Of a DNA stretch of 18,292 nucleotides, positions 7,363-15,026 are shown piece after piece. Each line of letters starts with the position of its first letter. The first letter of the stretch is position 1. The notes under the pieces were generated by a model that was not told the DNA's origin, searched no databases, and saw nothing but the letters and a program-made list of their open reading frames with translations. The position numbers were made by a program, and so were the translations under genes. Source of the DNA: Peptostreptococcus sp. (lineage in GTDB: Bacteria; Bacillota; Clostridia; Peptostreptococcales; Peptostreptococcaceae); contig JAHHSS010000022.1 in assembly GCA_020025095.1 (NCBI GenBank), forward strand, positions 1 to 18,292. Reading direction: 5' to 3'.

Positions 7363-8898
7363 CTACTCCCACTCAATTGTTCCAGGAGGCTTAGAAGTTA
7401 TATCATACACAACTCTATTAACTCCTTCGCATTCATTGATTATTCTATTAGAAATTCTTTCCAACACTTCATAAGGAATCTTATACCAATCAGAAGTCAT
7501 ACCATCGCTTGAAGCAACAGCTCTTAGTCCAACTAAATAAGCATAAGTTCTTTCATCTCCCATTACACCTACAGTCTTTACATCTGGAAGAGTTGCAAAT
7601 GCCTGCCATATTTCTGTGTATAGACCTGCTTTTCTCAATTCATCCATATAAACTGCATCAGCTTCTCTAAGTATATCGCACTTTTCCTTAGTTACTTCAC
7701 CGATTACTCTTATTCCAAGTCCTGGTCCTGGGAATGGATGTCTAAATATTAACTGTTCATCTATTCCAAGTTCTAAACCTATCTTTCTTACTTCATCCTT
7801 GAATAGTTCTCTTAATGGTTCTATTATTTCTTGGAAATCTACATCTTCAGGTAATCCCCCAACATTATGGTGAGACTTAATTGTTGCTGAATCCCCAAGT
7901 CCACTTTCTACTACATCAGGATATATTGTTCCCTGAACTAAGAAATCCATTTTTCCTAACTTATGAGATTCTTCCTCAAAGACTCTTATAAATTCTTCAC
8001 CGATTATCTTTCTCTTAGCTTCTGGCTCTGTTACACCCTTTAGCTTTCCTAAGAATCTATCTTCAGCATCTACCTTTATAAGGTTCATACTAAACTTTTC
8101 TCTAAATATTCTTTCTACATCTCTTCCTTCATTTTTTCTTAGAAGACCATGGTCAACAAATATACATGTAAGATTATCTCCTATTGCTCTATGCATTAAT
8201 ACTGCGGCTACTGATGAATCTACTCCACCACTAAGAGCACATAAAGCCTTTCTATCTCCTACTTTTTCCTTTATTTCCGCTATCTTGTCATCTATGAAAG
8301 AACTTGTTGTCCAATCTCCACTTACTCCACAAACTTCATACAAGAAGTTTCTAAGTATTTTATCTCCATCTAAACTATGTTCAACTTCTGGATGGAACTG
8401 TACTCCATAAAGTTTTCTTTCAACATTTTGCATTGCTGCAATTGGACAATTTTCAGTAGTTGCTGTTACCTCAAATCCTTCTGGAGCTTCTGCAATATAA
8501 TCTGTGTGGCTCATCCAAACTTGATTTGTACTTATTCCTTTAAATATTTCTGATTCTTTATATTCTATGGCAGTCTTACCATATTCTCTAGTCTGATTAT
8601 CTCCCTTTACTACCTTACCTCCTAAAAGGTGAGCCATCAACTGGTCACCATAGCATATTCCAAGTATTGGTACACCTATTTCAAATATCTCTTTTGAAAT
8701 TTTAGGTGATTCTTCTAAATATGCACTATTCGGTCCACCTGTAAAGATTATTCCCTTTGGGTTTTTTGACTTTATTTTTTCAATGTCTGTAGTATATGGA
8801 AGTATCTCACAATATACATTATTCTCTCTTATTCTTCTAGCTATTAGCTGATTGTACTGTCCTCCAAAATCGATGACTAGAACTATCTCATGTTTCAT
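7363..8898 (-). CDS. guaA: GMP synthase (glutamine-hydrolysing)
   Basis: GuaA converts XMP to GMP using ATP and ammonia released from glutamine, the last step of guanine nucleotide synthesis in the cytoplasm. The 511-residue protein has the class I glutamine amidotransferase domain first, with nucleophile C82 in GICYGDQ and H169/E171 in FHPEVEHS. The ATP-pyrophosphatase P-loop SGGVDSS is at 223-229, and the conserved C-terminal tail ends in KPPGTIEWE. The residue after Gly in the nucleophile elbow is Asp, where many GuaA proteins have Met. Length is typical. GAAGGGAG lies 6 bases before the ATG. It stands alone, with no guaB beside it, under its own promoter. The 3' end of guaA is a known integration site for genomic islands, and the genes just downstream here are accessory in character. 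Confidence 0.98.
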   Translation of the reverse strand: MKHEIVLVIDFGGQYNQLIARRIRENNVYCEILPYTTDIEKIKSKNPKGIIFTGGPNSAYLEESPKISKEIFEIGVPILGICYGDQLMAHLLGGKVVKGDNQTREYGKTAIEYKESEIFKGISTNQVWMSHTDYIAEAPEGFEVTATTENCPIAAMQNVERKLYGVQFHPEVEHSLDGDKILRNFLYEVCGVSGDWTTSSFIDDKIAEIKEKVGDRKALCALSGGVDSSVAAVLMHRAIGDNLTCIFVDHGLLRKNEGRDVERIFREKFSMNLIKVDAEDRFLGKLKGVTEPEAKRKIIGEEFIRVFEEESHKLGKMDFLVQGTIYPDVVESGLGDSATIKSHHNVGGLPEDVDFQEIIEPLRELFKDEVRKIGLELGIDEQLIFRHPFPGPGLGIRVIGEVTKEKCDILREADAVYMDELRKAGLYTEIWQAFATLPDVKTVGVMGDERTYAYLVGLRAVASSDGMTSDWYKIPYEVLERISNRIINECEGVNRVVYDITSKPPGTIEWE

Positions 8899-8950
8899 AG
8901 TTTACTCCCTTCAATTCTAAATTTAATATTTTTAATATTCTCGTTTCATA

Positions 8951-8988
8951 TACCAACTATTATAACATATTTAAAATAAATGTTGGTA
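8951..8988 (-). promoter_or_regulatory. guaA: guaA promoter with flanking inverted repeat (candidate operator)
   Basis: On the minus strand an extended -10 box TGTTATAAT (8959-8967) would start guaA transcription about 55 bases before the ATG. It is flanked by a 7-base inverted repeat, TACCAAC at 8951-8957 and GTTGGTA at 8982-8988. One arm covers the expected -35 position, which has no good consensus there, and the other covers the start point, as for a repressor or activator site. The promoter is fairly clear; the operator is an inference. Confidence 0.5.
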
Positions 8989-9277
8989 CTTTTTTTAATT
9001 TTTTTCTTATCATAAACTATTATTTTTTATTGCTAAATTCCTTTTTTATAAACTAATACACTTTTTTTATATAACTTGAATTATAAGAGTTTTTATTTAT
9101 TCTATAGTTCGTATTGTTCGTACCATTACGATTGTTATTTCACTTTTAAATTCAGCTACTCTATTCAATCTTCTTTATTTAATTCACTTATTAGATTTAA
9201 TCTTATAAAATTGCTATTTGACTATTCTTTTAAAACCCATTTATTAATTTTATATTTTCTAAATTGAAGGTTAATAA
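8989..9277. other. AT-rich non-coding gap between groEL terminator and guaA promoter
   Basis: This stretch is very rich in A and T, with many T runs on the plus strand. I see no gene, riboswitch-like fold, repeat or RNA gene. A 63-codon plus-strand frame at 9076-9267 is almost entirely Phe, Tyr, Leu, Ile, Ser and Asn, as expected from AT-rich noise, and has no ribosome binding site. Confidence 0.6.
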
Positions 9278-9305
9278 AAAAGAACTGGATAAATCCAGTT
9301 CTTTT
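9278..9305 (-). terminator. Intrinsic terminator of groESL
   Basis: A 12-bp perfect stem, AAAAGAACTGGA (9278-9289) and its complement (9294-9305), has a 4-base loop. On the minus strand it continues into a run of T residues, 19 bases after the groEL stop. Confidence 0.9.
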
Positions 9306-9323
9306 ATCTACAGTATATCTTTA

Positions 9324-10946
9324 TTACATCATTCCTGGCATTCCACCTGGCATTGGCATACTTTCATCTTCTGAAGGTAAATCAGCTACTGCCGCTTCTG
9401 TTGTAAGGAATACACTAGCAATTGATGCAGCATTTTGAAGTGCACTTCTACTTACCTTTGTAGGGTCTACTATACCATTTTGAATCATATTTACATATTT
9501 TTCATTGGCAGCATCAAATCCAATTTCAGAGTCTGAATTTATAACATTTTGTATAATCACAGAACCTTCTAAACCGGCATTATGTGCTATTTGTCTTAAT
9601 GGCTCTTCAAGAGCTCTTCTAATAATATTAGCTCCTAGCTTTTCTTCTCCGTCTAGGCTTTCTATTAATTTATCTAATGCTGGAATTATATTTACAAATG
9701 CTGTTCCACCACCAGCTACTATACCTTCTTGTACAGCTGCCTTTGTAGCATTCAAAGCATCTTCTATTCTTAGCTTTCTTTCCTTCATTTCAACTTCTGT
9801 AGCTGCACCAACCTTTACTACTGCTACTCCACCAGATAACTTTGCTAATCTTTCAGATAACTTTTCTCTGTCAAAATCTGATGTAGTTTCTTCTATTTGA
9901 CGCTTAATCTGAGCTACTCTATTTTCTATTTCAGATTTTTGTCCTGCTCCACCTACTATTGTTGTAGATTCCTTATTTACCTTTACAGTCTGAGCTCTTC
10001 CTAACATTGAAAGCTCTACTTCCTTTAGGTCAAAACCTAATTCACTTGATATAAATCTACCACCTGTAAGAATTGCTATATCTTCTAACATTTCTTTTCT
10101 TCTATCTCCGAAGCCTGGTGCCTTTACTGCTACTACATCAAATGTTCCTCTCAATTTATTTACTACTAATGTAGATAGAGCTTCACCCTCTAAATCATCA
10201 GCTACTATAAGTAGTTTTTCTCCACTCTGTACTAACTGCTCTAATACTGGAAGAAGTTCTTGTATATTTGAAATCTTCTTATCTGTGATTAATATATATG
10301 GATTTTCAAGTACTGATTCCATTTTTTCTACATCAGTTACCATATATGCTGATAAAAATCCTCTATCAAACTGCATTCCTTCAACAGCTTCTAACTCTGT
10401 TACCATAGATTTTGATTCCTCTATAGTTATTACACCATCTTTACCAACTATTTCCATAGCTTCTGCTATCAACTGTCCAACTTCTTCATCACCCGCTGAA
10501 ATAGCTCCAACCTGTGAAATTTCTTCTTTTGTACTTATTTTCTTAGATATCTTTTGAAGTTCCTCTACTGCAAGGTCAACTGCTTTATTTATCCCCTTTC
10601 TAAGAGGTATTGGATTTGACCCAGCTGTAACATTTTTTAGCCCTTCTCTGATTATTGCCTGTGCCAAAACAGTAGCTGTTGTAGTACCATCACCAGCTAC
10701 ATCATTTGTATTAGTTGCAACTTCTTTTACAAGTTGAGCCCCCATATTTTCAAACTTATCTTCTAGCTCTATTTCTTTTGCTATTGTAACACCATCATTT
10801 GTTATTAGTGGTGCCCCAAATTTTCTATCTAATATAACATTTCTACCTTTTGGTCCAAGTGTTACTTTTACTGTATCCGCTAATTTATTTACTCCCGCTT
10901 CTAATGATGCTCTTGCATCTTTTGAAAATTTTATGTCCTTTGCCAT
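9324..10946 (-). CDS. groEL: Chaperonin GroEL (Hsp60, 60 kDa subunit)
   Basis: GroEL forms the double-ring ATP-driven folding chamber that works with GroES in the cytoplasm. The 540-residue protein is full length, with the nucleotide-binding VTLGPKGRNVILD segment (28-40), the AGDGTTTATVLA loop holding the catalytic Asp86, and the flexible GGMPGMM tail. AAGGAGTGG lies shortly before the ATG. It is the second gene of groESL, separated from groES by an unusually long 166 bases with no obvious promoter, so it is probably co-transcribed from the CIRCE-controlled promoter ahead of groES. A strong terminator follows. Nothing in the sequence looks damaged. Confidence 0.99.
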   Translation of the reverse strand: MAKDIKFSKDARASLEAGVNKLADTVKVTLGPKGRNVILDRKFGAPLITNDGVTIAKEIELEDKFENMGAQLVKEVATNTNDVAGDGTTTATVLAQAIIREGLKNVTAGSNPIPLRKGINKAVDLAVEELQKISKKISTKEEISQVGAISAGDEEVGQLIAEAMEIVGKDGVITIEESKSMVTELEAVEGMQFDRGFLSAYMVTDVEKMESVLENPYILITDKKISNIQELLPVLEQLVQSGEKLLIVADDLEGEALSTLVVNKLRGTFDVVAVKAPGFGDRRKEMLEDIAILTGGRFISSELGFDLKEVELSMLGRAQTVKVNKESTTIVGGAGQKSEIENRVAQIKRQIEETTSDFDREKLSERLAKLSGGVAVVKVGAATEVEMKERKLRIEDALNATKAAVQEGIVAGGGTAFVNIIPALDKLIESLDGEEKLGANIIRRALEEPLRQIAHNAGLEGSVIIQNVINSDSEIGFDAANEKYVNMIQNGIVDPTKVSRSALQNAASIASVFLTTEAAVADLPSEDESMPMPGGMPGMM

Positions 10947-11112
10947 TAATTACCACTCCTTCTCTTTAAAATAGTAATTTCTTGATATATTTAATATGTA
11001 GTATTCAACTATATATACAATATCTCTTGAAATCGAATTTTCTACATATCTTATATTATTTTTAAGATATAAATTTTGAAATTATCTTCTACTTTATAAT
11101 TTACAGAATATG

Positions 11113-11397
11113 TTAATCTACTAAAACTCCTACTACATCTTCTTGTTTAATTACTATATATTCTTCATCTCCAAGCTTTACTTCTGTTCCTGCATATTTA
11201 CTGTAGATTACTTTATCTCCTACAGATACTTCCATCTTTATTTCTTTTCCATCAACTACTCCAGAACCTACTGCAACAACTTCTGCAAATTGTGGTTTTT
11301 CCTTAGCAGTTCCTGTTAGTATTATTCCACTCGCTGTCTTTTCTTCTGCCTCTGCTGCCTTTAAAACTACTCTGTCTCCTAAAGGTTTTATTCTCAT
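11113..11397 (-). CDS. groES: Co-chaperonin GroES (Hsp10)
   Basis: GroES caps the GroEL ring during folding. The sequence MRIKPLGDRVVLKAAE..., the mobile-loop region EEKTASGIILTGTAKEKP and the C-terminal half with GDKVIYSKYAGTEVK are standard for the family, at a typical 94 residues. I start it at ATG 11397 because GGAGGG then has proper spacing and the N-terminus matches other GroES proteins; an in-frame ATG at 11403 lies only one base after that ribosome binding site. It leads the groESL operon behind an imperfect CIRCE element. Confidence 0.98.
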   Translation of the reverse strand: MRIKPLGDRVVLKAAEAEEKTASGIILTGTAKEKPQFAEVVAVGSGVVDGKEIKMEVSVGDKVIYSKYAGTEVKLGDEEYIVIKQEDVVGVLVD

Positions 11398-11441
11398 ATT
11401 CATCCCTCCAAAATTTATATTTTTTTCTTAAAATACAGTCA

Positions 11442-11468
11442 TTAGCACTCTATACTTCTAACTGCTAA
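11442..11468 (-). promoter_or_regulatory. CIRCE-like operator for HrcA upstream of groES
   Basis: The consensus TTAGCACTC-N9-GAGTGCTAA is seen with one exact half (TTAGCACTC, 11442-11450), a 9-base spacer, and a second half AACTGCTAA (11460-11468) with two mismatches. It lies about 45 bases ahead of the groES start. A possible -10 box TATACT (11470-11475, minus strand) sits directly upstream of it. Heat-inducible repression by HrcA is the known role of this element. The degenerate half may weaken it. Confidence 0.8.
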
Positions 11469-11525
11469 CAGTATAATTCTATAACCTTAACTAAAACTTA
11501 AATTCTATATTTTTCTCTACTCCAA

Positions 11526-13019
11526 TTAAAGTAAAGGTGAAAATAATCTAGATATTGATTCCGCCAGCCTTACAATTATATTTCTAGTTCTAAAGTTTTC
11601 TCTCAACAGTTCTTTTGAATTTTTTTGATCATTATAGAACTGTTCCTCTATTATTTTTATTGTTTTTTTATCATAAATAAAACTATTCACTTCGAAGTTT
11701 AACATAAAACTTCTCAAATCCATATTTGAAGAACCTATGGATGCCATTTCATCATCTACTATAACCACTTTAGAGTGTATAAAGCCCTTTTGATATAAAA
11801 ATACTCTTGCTCCTGCATCTAAAACTTCATCAAAATATGAATAAGATGCAATATTAACTATAAAATGGTCTATTTTCTGTGGAAAAACTATTCTAACATC
11901 TACCCCACTTAAAGCTGCTGTTTTTATTGCTTTTAATATACTTTCATCCGGTATAAAATATGGTGTTTCTATATAGACTCTTTTTTTAGCCTGACTAATA
12001 GCTGAGAAAAAGGCGTAATGTATATCCTCCCATTGGCTATCCGGTCCAGTTCCTACTACTTGAAGAGCTACATTCCCACAATGAGGTAAATCTGGCATAT
12101 ATCTATTTTCCGAAATAAGTTCATTTGTTGTTAAATACCAATCGATTAAAAATATCATTTGAAGCATATGTACCCCAGCTCCAAAAATCCTCATATGAGA
12201 ATCTCTCCAATATCCAAATTTTTTATCAAGTCCCATATATTCATCACCTATATTTAGACCACCTGTATAACCAACTTTACCATCTATAACAGCTATCTTC
12301 CTATGATTTCTATAATTAAGTTGTCCTCCTAAAAGAGGTAGCTTCGTAGGTAAAAAAGCTGCACATTTTACTCCAGCCGACTTTAGTTGATTAAGAAAAT
12401 CTCTGTGAATCTTAAATCTCCAGCAAGCCACATCATCATATAGTATCCTCACCTCTACACCTTCCCTTGCCTTTCTTATAAGAATTTCTTGAATTTCTCT
12501 GGCTATATAACTGTCTTTTATAATAAAATATTCTAAATGTATATGATCTCTTGCCATTTCCATATCTTCTATTAATCTTGAAAACTTCTCTGGACCATTC
12601 TTATATATTTCTACATCATTATTCGTTGTATATGGAAAACTTCCTATTCTTAATAAAAGATTAATAACTCTTTCCTTTATATCTTCTCCTTCCTTATCAA
12701 GTAGCTCCTTTTTCTCCAAAAGCAACTGCTGAGTTTTTACTATACTTTTAAGATACTCTAAATGTTTTGATAGTTTTCTTTCACTTAAATTTTTAGTTTT
12801 CTTTTTAGCTTTAAAAAGCTTGTGCTTTCTTATATTTCTTCCCGAAAAGATATATATTACTATTCCCACACCTGGAAGAAGTAGAAACATCATCATCCAA
12901 GACAAAGTCTTAGCTGGATCTCTATTTTCCAAAAGTATATTCATAGTGATAATTATTCCGATTAAATAAGACATTAGTGTGCCTATTGCTATAACCCAAA
13001 ATATTAAATGTTGAGCCAT
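11526..13019 (-). CDS. cls: Cardiolipin synthase, phospholipase D superfamily
   Basis: Cls joins two phosphatidylglycerol molecules into cardiolipin and glycerol at the membrane. The 497-residue protein starts with two hydrophobic segments (about 5-30 and 40-60), as in the PLDc_N domain. Two HKD catalytic motifs follow, H239-R-K241 with D246 and H415-S-K417 with D422, each with the downstream G-G/S-x-N feature (GGLNIGDEY, GSSNMDLRS). Length is typical. AAAAGGAG precedes the ATG, which lies 14 bases after the stop of the glycosylase gene, so the two probably share a transcript. No terminator is evident before the groES promoter, so some read-through into groESL is possible. Confidence 0.96.
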   Translation of the reverse strand: MAQHLIFWVIAIGTLMSYLIGIIITMNILLENRDPAKTLSWMMMFLLLPGVGIVIYIFSGRNIRKHKLFKAKKKTKNLSERKLSKHLEYLKSIVKTQQLLLEKKELLDKEGEDIKERVINLLLRIGSFPYTTNNDVEIYKNGPEKFSRLIEDMEMARDHIHLEYFIIKDSYIAREIQEILIRKAREGVEVRILYDDVACWRFKIHRDFLNQLKSAGVKCAAFLPTKLPLLGGQLNYRNHRKIAVIDGKVGYTGGLNIGDEYMGLDKKFGYWRDSHMRIFGAGVHMLQMIFLIDWYLTTNELISENRYMPDLPHCGNVALQVVGTGPDSQWEDIHYAFFSAISQAKKRVYIETPYFIPDESILKAIKTAALSGVDVRIVFPQKIDHFIVNIASYSYFDEVLDAGARVFLYQKGFIHSKVVIVDDEMASIGSSNMDLRSFMLNFEVNSFIYDKKTIKIIEEQFYNDQKNSKELLRENFRTRNIIVRLAESISRLFSPLL

Positions 13020-13033
13020 TTACTACTCCTTTT

Positions 13034-13909
13034 CTATTTACCTATTTCTAATTCTCTTACATAGTAAAATAAATATTGCTGAGCAAAGCCAGCATTTTTT
13101 CCAAATAAATCCATACCATACTTTCTCATCTTAGGAAGACTCATATCCTCTGCCTTATAAAATTCTTGCATTACTCTCTTTACCCAAACATCTACTGGAA
13201 AAGAATCGTACTTTCTGATACCAAATAAAGCTATACAATCTGCAACTTTCGCCCCAACACCTTTAAATTTCATAAGCTCTCTATGACACTCATCTGACTC
13301 CATATCCAAAAACTTTTCTAAATCTAAGCCTTCTTCAACTACTCTATTACTTGTATGATAAATGTATTTATCCCTAAAACCAGTCTTGCACTCTCTCAAT
13401 TCTTCTACCGATGCCTTTGAAAGCTGCTCTGGAGTTGGAAATGCAAAATACTTTTTACCCCTATATTCTCCTATTTCACTTCCATATTTTTTTGAAATAT
13501 TATCAATAGCTCTCTGAATCATTGGAATTCTATTGTTTGACGATATTATAAATGAAATCAACATTTCCCAAGCATCTTGTTGCAAAATTCTTATTCCCCA
13601 TCCAAATTCAACTGCTTTTTTAAGATTTTCATCGTGTTTAGCAAGTTCAATTTTCAATGAAGAATAATCTCTCCCTAAATCAAAATAATCATACCATATA
13701 TTTTCAAAATCTTCTCTATTTGTATTATCTATAATTATATTTTCTCCCTCTTCTCTTACATTGATCACTTTTCCCTTGGCAACGCCTGTATATGAACCGT
13801 CATCTTCTTTTATCCACCTAAAACACTGCCCGCACTCAAATATATGTACTGGATTAAAATCCATCGTTTCTTTAAGTATAATTCCATTTTTTATCTCTTC
13901 TATCTTCAT
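13034..13909 (-). CDS. ogg: 8-oxoguanine DNA glycosylase, OGG1 type
   Basis: The enzyme removes 8-oxoguanine from DNA and can cut the strand at the abasic site. The 291-residue protein has the OGG N-terminal signature CGQCFRW (26-32). Its helix-hairpin-helix GPD region contains SSNNRI and GVGAKVADCI with the expected Schiff-base Lys221, and PVDVWV with Asp240. The Lys-Asp spacing of 19 equals that of human OGG1 (K249/D268). This OGG1-like form is common in clostridia. TAGGAGGA lies 4 bases before the ATG. It is the first gene of a two-gene unit with cls; I see no functional link between them beyond co-transcription. Several AT-rich -10-like boxes lie upstream but none is distinctive enough to call. 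Confidence 0.93.
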   Translation of the reverse strand: MKIEEIKNGIILKETMDFNPVHIFECGQCFRWIKEDDGSYTGVAKGKVINVREEGENIIIDNTNREDFENIWYDYFDLGRDYSSLKIELAKHDENLKKAVEFGWGIRILQQDAWEMLISFIISSNNRIPMIQRAIDNISKKYGSEIGEYRGKKYFAFPTPEQLSKASVEELRECKTGFRDKYIYHTSNRVVEEGLDLEKFLDMESDECHRELMKFKGVGAKVADCIALFGIRKYDSFPVDVWVKRVMQEFYKAEDMSLPKMRKYGMDLFGKNAGFAQQYLFYYVRELEIGK

Positions 13910-14040
13910 AAGTCCTCCTATTAATAAAGTATCTATTAAGTTTATAAATTAATTTATTATATCCATTTTAAAATTATACCCTCTATTATATTTATATATC
14001 ATTATTATCTAGCAAAGTATACAGATTTTCTAGAATAAAA

Positions 14041-14065
14041 GCAGCTACACAAATCGTATAGCTGC
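14041..14065 (-). terminator. Intrinsic terminator of the amaP-DUF2273-asp23 operon
   Basis: A 7-bp stem GCAGCTA/TAGCTGC with an 11-base loop is followed on the minus strand by CTTTTATTCT. It begins 13 bases past the asp23 stop. Confidence 0.75.
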
Positions 14066-14077
14066 CTTATATTCTTC

Positions 14078-14470
14078 TTATAATTCGACTTTGGACTTAA
14101 ATTCCTCTTCAGTTAACACATCTTCTATTTTTACATTAACCTCTACAACTTCAAGACCTGTCATATTTAAAACTTGTTCTTCAATTGCTTTTTTCAGTTT
14201 CTCATAGATTTCCTGGGCATTTTTACCAAATTCTAGTATCAGTCTTAGGTCAACAGCCACTTCAGTTTCCCCAACTTCCACATTTATTCCTATATTTCCA
14301 CTTCTTCCGAATAATGAACCAGCTCCACTTCTTACTATCGCGACTCCATCTAACTCTTTTAAAGACATCATCACTATTTTAGATATAACTTGCTCATCAA
14401 AAGTTAGCTTACTCCTATGTTCAACTTCGTTATTTGATTCTAAAAATTCATTTTTTCCATCGAATACCAT
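14078..14470 (-). CDS. asp23: Asp23/Gls24 family envelope stress protein
   Basis: The 130-residue soluble protein carries the single Asp23 domain: an N-terminal alpha segment (FDEQVISKIVMMSLKELDGVAIV), a Gly-rich turn (GAGSLFGRSGNIGINVEV), a beta strand, and the helix and strand FGKNAQEIYEKLKKAIEEQVLNMTGLEVVEVNVKIEDV. In Staphylococcus aureus Asp23 lies beneath the membrane, held there by AmaP, and affects cell-wall stress responses. The two genes upstream are an AmaP-like protein and a DUF2273 protein, which matches that organisation. AAGGAGGAG lies just before the ATG, 33 bases after the DUF2273 stop. Its exact biochemical role is not known for the family. Length is typical. Confidence 0.93.
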   Translation of the reverse strand: MVFDGKNEFLESNNEVEHRSKLTFDEQVISKIVMMSLKELDGVAIVRSGAGSLFGRSGNIGINVEVGETEVAVDLRLILEFGKNAQEIYEKLKKAIEEQVLNMTGLEVVEVNVKIEDVLTEEEFKSKVEL

Positions 14471-14503
14471 GATACTCCTCCTTTTTTTTAGATTATTAAA
14501 GAG

Positions 14504-15013
14504 CTATCTAAATTTTTGCCTTACTAAATTTATTATGTAGATTAATCTTGGATTACTATCCAACAATTGTCCTATTAAATTTGCTACTAATACTACAACA
14601 AATATTAGAAGAGTTTTTAAAAAACCTATTAATAATATTAAAAGTGCAAGAACTAACCCTACTATAGTGGCTTTTAGCGTATTCGGTCTTCTATCATGAA
14701 ACTCAATAATCCACTCTTCTATCCATTTTCTTTTACCCGTATTTTTTATGCCACTAAATTCTTCATTTGATTTGTATTCTTCTTTATTCTCTGTACTAGT
14801 ATTATAATAACTTTGTTCATCTTCATCATAAAAAAAGTTCTGATATTCAGCTTCATTTCCCGAATTATTTTCTCTAGAGGTGTCGCTATTCTCATAGATG
14901 ACCTTTGTTTTTATAGTTGATTTATCTTTTTTATCTTCATTCTCTATTGATGATGAGTCTGCTATATCGTCCATATCATCTATATCTTCTATATGATAAT
15001 TTTCATCTATCAT
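14504..15013 (-). CDS. DUF2273 small membrane protein with a long acidic N-terminal extension
   Basis: The last 75 residues or so match DUF2273: a basic amphipathic lead (RKWIEEWIIEFHDRRPNT), two hydrophobic stretches (about 118-135 and 137-150) and a polar tail. Family members are usually only about 60-80 residues. Here the 169-residue product has some 95 extra residues at the front, very rich in Asp, Glu, Asn and Ser (for example IEDIDDMDDIADSS). The start is supported by AGGAGGTGA upstream, so the extension is genuinely part of the gene. It lies between amaP and asp23, as in other Bacillota, and probably belongs to the same membrane-bound complex. The acidic segment should be cytoplasmic and disordered. 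No enzyme motif is visible. Confidence 0.85.
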   Translation of the reverse strand: MIDENYHIEDIDDMDDIADSSSIENEDKKDKSTIKTKVIYENSDTSRENNSGNEAEYQNFFYDEDEQSYYNTSTENKEEYKSNEEFSGIKNTGKRKWIEEWIIEFHDRRPNTLKATIVGLVLALLILLIGFLKTLLIFVVVLVANLIGQLLDSNPRLIYIINLVRQKFR

Positions 15014-15026
15014 TTCACTTCACCTC

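Noticed and set aside
8899..8952. Purine riboswitch in the guaA leader
   Set aside because: The leader after the likely start point is only about 50 bases and shows none of the conserved aptamer loops.
9076..9267. Plus-strand 63-codon frame between groEL and guaA
   Set aside because: Composition is what AT-rich non-coding DNA gives, and no ribosome binding site is present.
9505..9900. Plus-strand 131-codon frame within groEL
   Set aside because: Antisense shadow of groEL; its composition follows from the coding bias of the real gene.
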